Assembly: GCA_018335575.1 (NCBI GenBank)
Contig: JAGXRT010000035.1
Location: forward strand, 1 to 64,000
Direction: 5' to 3'
Length of the DNA: 64,000 nucleotides
DNA from: Bacteroidota bacterium
GTDB lineage: Bacteria > Bacteroidota > Bacteroidia > Flavobacteriales > Flavobacteriaceae
Positions 62,414-64,000 of this stretch are shown here, in pieces. The notes below the pieces were generated by a model, which ran no database searches, was not told the DNA's origin, and saw nothing but the letters and a program-made list of their open reading frames with translations. The translations under genes were made by a program, and so were the position numbers. How positions within the stretch are numbered: position 1 is the stretch's first letter; each line of letters begins with the position of its first letter.

Positions 62414-63198
62414 ACCTTCATTTGGTCGGGTATTAAACACACGGGTATCGGATTCATTTTGTGTTGATTGGCTTTGTTTAAACGTGTATAAATCTCAATA
62501 ACTTCCTTTTCGCGATTTACAAAATCACTGCTTTTTTTGCCCTTGTTTACTTGTACCATTGCCCATTCTAACTCATCGTAGGATGCGCCAAGCTGATCTT
62601 CATCGCTTCGGTTATCGCCAAATAAACCATCGGTAGGTTTGGCTTCTAAAATAGATTTAGGGACTTTTAAAAACCTTCCCAATTCAAATACTTCCGATTT
62701 TACCAAATCAGCAATCGGACTGATATCAACACCGCCATCGCCGTATTTGGTGTAAAATCCAACGCCAAAATCTTCTATTTTATTGCCGGTTCCAACAACC
62801 AAATAGTTATAAGTACCCGCTAAATAATACAAGGTAGTCATACGCAAACGGGCACGAGAATTGGCCAATGGCAATTCTACATTGTCAGATAGTATGGTAG
62901 GAAACAAATCTTTAAACGAATCAAAAGTAGCAGTTAAATCAACCTTGGTACTATCGACATTAGAGAAATTCTTTTTAAGTTGATTGATGTGTTCTTTACC
63001 TCTTTTAACCTGATTCTCTGCTTGATGTATCGGCATTTCAACGCATAAAGTTGGTAAGCCGGTTAAAGCACATAACGAAGAAGTTACAGCAGAATCAATA
63101 CCGCCAGAAATCCCCACCACAAATCCTTTTACAGCTGCTTTTTCTGCATAATCTTTTAACCATTGGCTGATGTGTTTTGAAACCTTATCTGAATTCAT
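62410..63198 (-). CDS. nadE: NAD synthetase, ammonia-dependent
   Basis: Final step of NAD synthesis, 262 residues, cytoplasmic. The PP-loop signature GISGGIDSAVTSSLCA is near 28-43, the second nucleotide loop GTGNKIEDFGVGFYTKYGDG near 136-155 and the P2 loop KPTDGLFGDNRSDEDQLGAS near 186-205. Like others without a glutaminase domain it would use free ammonia. It is divergent from gldB, an arrangement also known in Flavobacterium. Confidence 0.95.
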   Translation of the reverse strand: MNSDKVSKHISQWLKDYAEKAAVKGFVVGISGGIDSAVTSSLCALTGLPTLCVEMPIHQAENQVKRGKEHINQLKKNFSNVDSTKVDLTATFDSFKDLFPTILSDNVELPLANSRARLRMTTLYYLAGTYNYLVVGTGNKIEDFGVGFYTKYGDGGVDISPIADLVKSEVFELGRFLKVPKSILEAKPTDGLFGDNRSDEDQLGASYDELEWAMVQVNKGKKSSDFVNREKEVIEIYTRLNKANQHKMNPIPVCLIPDQMKV

Positions 63199-63214
63199 AA
63201 CTAACTATTTTTAC

Positions 63215-63233
63215 TACTTTTGTAACAAATATA
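63215..63233. promoter_or_regulatory. Face-to-face minus-7 elements of gldB and nadE
   Basis: On the plus strand TACTTTTG (63215-63222) points to gldB (ATG 63243); on the minus strand TATATTTG (63233-63226) points to nadE (ATG 63198). They lie within 19 bases, so the two promoters overlap and could interfere. Confidence 0.45.
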
Positions 63234-63242
63234 CAAATAAAA

Positions 63243-64000
63243 ATGAGGTCGCTTATATCGGTAATTTTAATAACAACAATACTGTTTTCATGTAAAAAGG
63301 ATGCAATTAAAGTAGACAACCCAAGTACTACAGAAGCAATTGAGGTAGTTAGGTTTGATCAGCTTTTTTATCATAAAACTGCCGAAGAATTACTTCCGCT
63401 AAAACAGCAATTCCCGTATTTGTTTCCAACACAGGTGCCTGGAGAGCTATGGGTTTCTAAATCAAATAATGCTGAAGAAATTAAATTACAGCAATTTGCA
63501 CAGCAAGTTTTTGGCGATTTTAAATCCGAAGAGAAACAATTATCAGCCTTATTTGATAAGGTAAAAAAATCGTTTCCAACCTTTAAATCGCCCAAGGTAA
63601 TTACACTAATAACTGATCTTGATTACGAATCCAACGTTATTTATGCCGATAGTTTATTATTTATTTCATTGGATATGTATTTAGGAAAGAAGCATGAAGT
63701 ATATCAAGATTTTCCCGAATATCTGGCTGAGCGTTACGATAAAAAAATGCTGGTTGTGGATGTGGCAAGTGCCATAGCCAATAAATCATTTACAGCATCA
63801 GGAAGAACTAATTTTTTGGAACACCTCATAAACGAAGGTAAAAAAATGAGTTTGGTTGATGCCTTTTTACCCAATACACCCAGTTATTTAAAAATGGGGT
63901 ATACCCAAGAACAGTATGAGTGGGCAGAAGTTAATGAATTTTTAATTTGGCAGTACTTTATGGAGCATCAAATGATCTACAGTTATGATATTGATTTACT
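63243..64000 (+). CDS. gldB: Gliding-motility lipoprotein GldB (partial, C terminus off the right edge)
   Basis: Essential component of gliding and linked to the type IX secretion apparatus; membrane lipoprotein. 252 residues are visible. The lipobox ILFSC gives Cys17, after which ELLPLKQQFPYLFPTQVPGE (near 47-66) and SLLFISLDMYLGKKHEVYQD near 137-156 match the conserved DUF2268-like core seen in GldB, with EYLAERYDKKMLVVDVASAI after it. It runs off the window before its end; gldC would be expected to follow. Context (nadE-gldB) matches Flavobacterium. Confidence 0.88.
   Translation, partial: MRSLISVILITTILFSCKKDAIKVDNPSTTEAIEVVRFDQLFYHKTAEELLPLKQQFPYLFPTQVPGELWVSKSNNAEEIKLQQFAQQVFGDFKSEEKQLSALFDKVKKSFPTFKSPKVITLITDLDYESNVIYADSLLFISLDMYLGKKHEVYQDFPEYLAERYDKKMLVVDVASAIANKSFTASGRTNFLEHLINEGKKMSLVDAFLPNTPSYLKMGYTQEQYEWAEVNEFLIWQYFMEHQMIYSYDIDL

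Overview
This 64 kb window is a chromosomal segment of a flavobacterium (Bacteroidota, probably Flavobacteriaceae). Evidence: AT-rich DNA, start sites preceded by the Bacteroidota promoter pattern TTG-N(17-23)-TAnnTTTG rather than strong Shine-Dalgarno sites, gliding and type IX secretion genes (gldB, a remB-like gene, a PorP/SprF gene), a GSCFA protein, a DUF6089 protein and a zinc-ligand-free DnaG typical of the group. I see no rRNA, CRISPR array, insertion sequence or prophage. Both ends cut a gene: a PiT phosphate transporter on the left (C terminus missing) and gldB on the right (C terminus missing).

Layout. 0-4.4 kb: phosphate transporter, MscS channel, tsaB, a TolC-type exporter. 4.4-9.5 kb: a carotenoid operon (CarH-like MerR regulator, crtI, crtB, crtZ, fused lycopene cyclase, SRPBCC protein) predicted to convert geranylgeranyl diphosphate through lycopene and beta-carotene to zeaxanthin. 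The regulator keeps both cobalamin-binding motifs of the CarH light sensors, and helically phased ATTAA repeats lie in front of it. 10-13.6 kb: tRNA-Gly and tRNA-Leu, an NfnAB-type electron-bifurcating transhydrogenase pair, a hotdog-fold protein. 13.8-17.1 kb: deoC with an active aldehyde dehydrogenase and a shortened catalytically dead one, which together look like a split ALDH16. 17.1-22.6 kb: a RemB-like outer-membrane protein with a TonB-like N-terminal domain, a hexapeptide acetyltransferase, two tandem TonB proteins, an OmpA lipoprotein. 22.8-25.6 kb: ApbE facing a NorCB-like pair whose catalytic subunit lacks several canonical ligands.

25.7-40.6 kb is mostly housekeeping: a methyltransferase, map, a CoA-transferase, a thioredoxin-like lipoprotein, gpmI, a GSCFA protein, alaS, an M23 peptidase/MerR/LemA/TPM/TPM run, der and era. 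40.7-46.6 kb: initiator tRNA, a CHASE hybrid histidine kinase, two very small genes, a PorP/SprF gene preceded by two Crp/Fnr-like boxes, a gamma carbonic anhydrase and murI. 46.6-53.8 kb (minus strand): the envelope-biogenesis run DUF6089-uppS-bamA-skp-skp, preceded by nadK and a CBS protein. 54-64 kb: pdxJ, a hydrolase, a holin-like membrane protein, tig, a CNNM/CorC-type protein, clpP-clpX, dnaG, nadE and gldB.

Compact packing is a recurrent feature. Several convergent pairs share overlapping stop codons with no room for a hairpin, while other convergent pairs are separated by one bidirectional terminator. The most worthwhile leads are the CarH-like regulator and its phased repeats, the NorB-like subunit with missing ligands, the TonB-like domain fused to RemB beside two TonB genes, the split ALDH16, and the divergent region at 44.1-44.3 kb with Crp/Fnr-like boxes and a 32-residue membrane peptide.
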